From positions 1-7,929 of the forward strand of contig VBLM01000432.1 of NCBI GenBank assembly GCA_005879095.1: DNA of 7,929 nt. The letters are read 5' to 3'. Below the pieces are notes generated by a model that ran no database searches, was not told the DNA's origin, and saw nothing but the letters and a program-made list of their open reading frames with translations. The DNA is from Deltaproteobacteria bacterium (GTDB lineage Bacteria; Myxococcota; Myxococcia; Myxococcales; 40CM-4-68-19). The position numbers and the translations under genes were made by a program. This document shows positions 6,484 through 7,929 of the stretch, one piece after another. Positions within the stretch are counted from its first letter, which is position 1. Every line of letters starts with the position of its first letter.

Positions 6484-6957
6484 ATGAAGTGCCCGTTTTG
6501 CGCCGAGCTGGAAAACAAGGTCATCGACTCGCGCTTGTCGAACCAGGGCGCCGTCATTCGGCGGCGGCGCGAGTGTCAGGGGTGCCAGCGGCGCTTCACG
6601 ACCTATGAGCGGGTCGAAGAGATCCTGCCGATGGTGGTCAAGAAGGACGGGCGGCGCGAAGCGTTCGATCGGCAGAAGGCGCTCGAGGGCCTGAAGCTCG
6701 CCTGCCAGAAGCGGCCGGTTTCCGCCGAACAGCTCGAGGAAGTGGTCGACGGCATCGAGCGGCGCCTTCAGGAAATGGGCGAGAAAGAGGTGCCCACTTC
6801 GGTCATCGGCGAATCGGTGATGCGCGAGCTGGCCAAGCTGGACGAGGTCGCGTACGTCCGATTCGCGAGTGTTTACCGGAGCTTCAAGGACCTGAGCGAA
6901 TTCATGAGCGAGCTCAAAGAGCTGATCTCCGAGCGGAAGATCGCGCCGAAGAAGTGA
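6484..6957 (+). CDS. nrdR: Transcriptional repressor NrdR
   Basis: NrdR is a nucleotide-sensing repressor of ribonucleotide reductase operons. The 157-residue product has both expected domains. The N-terminal zinc ribbon has ligands Cys3, Cys6, Cys31 and Cys34, with the family signature DSR...[21 protein letters not shown]. An ATP-cone covers about residues 49-139, with [16 protein letters not shown] at its start and [11 protein letters not shown] near its end. Length is standard. The ATG at 6484 puts MKCPFC at the N-terminus as in the family. It has no clear ribosome binding site and begins 21 nt after a very stable inverted repeat. The stop overlaps the ribD GTG (GTGA, 6954-6957). I see no NrdR-box pair in the window, so autoregulation is not supported here; its targets should lie elsewhere. 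Confidence 0.97.
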   Translation: MKCPFCAELENKVIDSRLSNQGAVIRRRRECQGCQRRFTTYERVEEILPMVVKKDGRREAFDRQKALEGLKLACQKRPVSAEQLEEVVDGIERRLQEMGEKEVPTSVIGESVMRELAKLDEVAYVRFASVYRSFKDLSEFMSELKELISERKIAPKK

Positions 6958-7864
6958 GCCCTGACGAGCTCATGCGTCTGGCTCTGCGCGAGGCCGAGAA
7001 GGGCCGAGGGCGGACGCATCCGAATCCGGCGGTCGGCGCGCTCGTCGTCCGAAATGGCCGTGTCATCGCGCGCGGGCACCACGAGAAGGCCGGCGGACCG
7101 CACGCGGAAGTGATCGCGCTGCGCAAGGCCGGCTCGAGAGCGCGCGGCGCCGACCTGTACGTTTCGCTCGAGCCGTGCAACCACATCGGACGCACGCCGC
7201 CGTGCACGGAAGCGATACTCGCCGCGGGTGTGAAACGCGTCTTCTACGGCAGCGACGACCCGAATCCGCTCGTCGACGGCCACGGCGCGAGGGTGCTCGC
7301 GAGACAAGGCGTCGGCGTTCACGCCGGCATCGCCAAAGACGAGTGCGACGCGTCGAACGAACCGTGGTTCAAGTTCATCACGCAGGGTCTGCCGTGGGTC
7401 GTGCTCAAGGCGGCGATCACGCTCGACGGCAAGCTCTCGGGCGGCACGATCAGCGGCGAGCAGTCGCGCGCGCTCGTTCACCTCTGGCGCGATCAGCTCG
7501 ACGCGATTCTCGTCGGGGCAGGCACGGTGCGCGCCGACGATCCGTTGCTATCTGTGCGGGGCGTTCCCAACGGCCGCAATCCGCTCCGCGTCATTCTCGG
7601 CATGCCGCCGCCGAAAGCGCGCCTGCTCAGACAGCCAGGCGCGGCCTCACCAGCGTGCTCGTCGAAGGCGGCGCCAACGTCCACGGCCAGTTCCTCGCTC
7701 GAGGCCTGTGGGACGAGCTGCGGCTCTTCATCGCGCCGAAAGTCTTCGGCCGGCAGGAACTGTCCTGGGCCGGCCTCGACGAAAGGCGCGACATGGAACT
7801 CCGCGACGTCGCCCGCATCGGCGACGACGTCCTGCTGACACTCAGGGCGAAAAAGCGGCGCTGA
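6954..7864 (+). pseudogene. ribD: Riboflavin biosynthesis deaminase/reductase RibD, broken by internal deletion and frameshift
   Basis: RibD normally deaminates then reduces the pyrimidine intermediate made by GTP cyclohydrolase II. Reading from the GTG at 6954, the deaminase domain is intact: THPNPAVGA (21-29), the zinc/catalytic HAE (50-52) and EPCNHIGRTPPC with Cys75 and Cys84. The reductase domain starts normally with KAAITLDGK, AILVGAGTVRADDPLL and NPLRVILG. After about residue 228 (near 7637-7646) this frame becomes unrelated low-complexity sequence and runs on to a stop ending at 7838. The genuine C-terminus, GLTSVLVEGGANVHGQFL...DELRLFIAPKVFG, resumes at once in another frame (about 7637-7864, 75 codons). 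The two parts total about 303 residues against about 360-370 in the family, so roughly 60 residues of the reductase middle are missing, with a shift out of frame. The deaminase could still be made. An assembly or sequencing error is the main alternative. Confidence 0.85.
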
Positions 7865-7929
7865 CCTGCATCGGCGGATGATCGAATACGAACCGGCAAT
7901 CCGCCGTGCCGGTGCAAGCGCCGCCCCAG
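7865..7929. other. Non-coding end with overlapping inverted repeats
   Basis: No gene start is recognised after ribD. CGGCGGAT (7872-7879) pairs with ATCCGCCG (7899-7906), and ACCGGCA (7892-7898) pairs with TGCCGGT (7907-7913). The arms interleave, and there are no linker bases to span the helices, so the two hairpins would be mutually exclusive. An FMN riboswitch ahead of a following rib gene was considered, but its conserved core is not visible. The pairing may be chance in GC-rich sequence. Confidence 0.3.

Noticed and set aside
4980..6557. Long antisense open frame (525 codons) opposite glyA
   Set aside because: It is Arg/Asp/Val-rich shadow coding produced by GC-rich third positions. The + strand encodes an unmistakable serine hydroxymethyltransferase there.
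7865..7929. FMN riboswitch ahead of the next riboflavin gene
   Set aside because: The conserved GGGGCAGGGTGAAA-type core is not present in the 65 nt seen. The short ACCGGC-like match is not enough.

Overview
This window looks like chromosomal housekeeping DNA from a GC-rich Gram-negative bacterium. The gene order rpmF-plsX-fabH-fabD-acpP-fabF-glyA-nrdR-ribD, the strong G/C preference at third codon positions, and a cysteine-repeat lipoprotein all fit Myxococcota (the Myxococcus/Anaeromyxobacter side of the old Deltaproteobacteria). That assignment is inference from gene order and style; no 16S rRNA or other species marker is present.

Layout, all on the + strand: the last codons of rpmF (ribosomal protein L32, 1-53); plsX (54-1073); a candidate promoter with a palindrome in its spacer; fabH (1121-2110); fabD (2115-3068); a small predicted lipoprotein with five four-cysteine modules (3065-3544); a candidate promoter; acpP (3630-3863); fabF (3865-5115); glyA (5115-6383); a 78-nt array of GGGGACACCC units folded back on itself (6385-6462); nrdR (6484-6957); a ribD broken by an internal deletion and frameshift (6954-7864); and 65 nt of non-coding sequence with overlapping short inverted repeats. 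The genes abut or overlap at most junctions (stop/start overlaps at fabD/lipoprotein, fabF/glyA and nrdR/ribD), so this reads as one long transcription unit with possible internal promoters.

Functionally, PlsX makes acyl-phosphate for phospholipid synthesis. FabD loads malonate onto the acyl carrier protein AcpP, FabH starts fatty acid chains and FabF elongates them. GlyA supplies serine/glycine and one-carbon units, NrdR represses ribonucleotide reductase genes, and RibD would carry out two early riboflavin steps. The ketoreductase gene fabG, usual between fabD and acpP, is absent, and the lipoprotein sits in its place.

I found no undescribed multi-gene system. The points most worth a second look are the GGGGACACCC fold-back array, the damaged ribD, and the modular cysteine-rich lipoprotein inside a fatty acid synthesis cluster.
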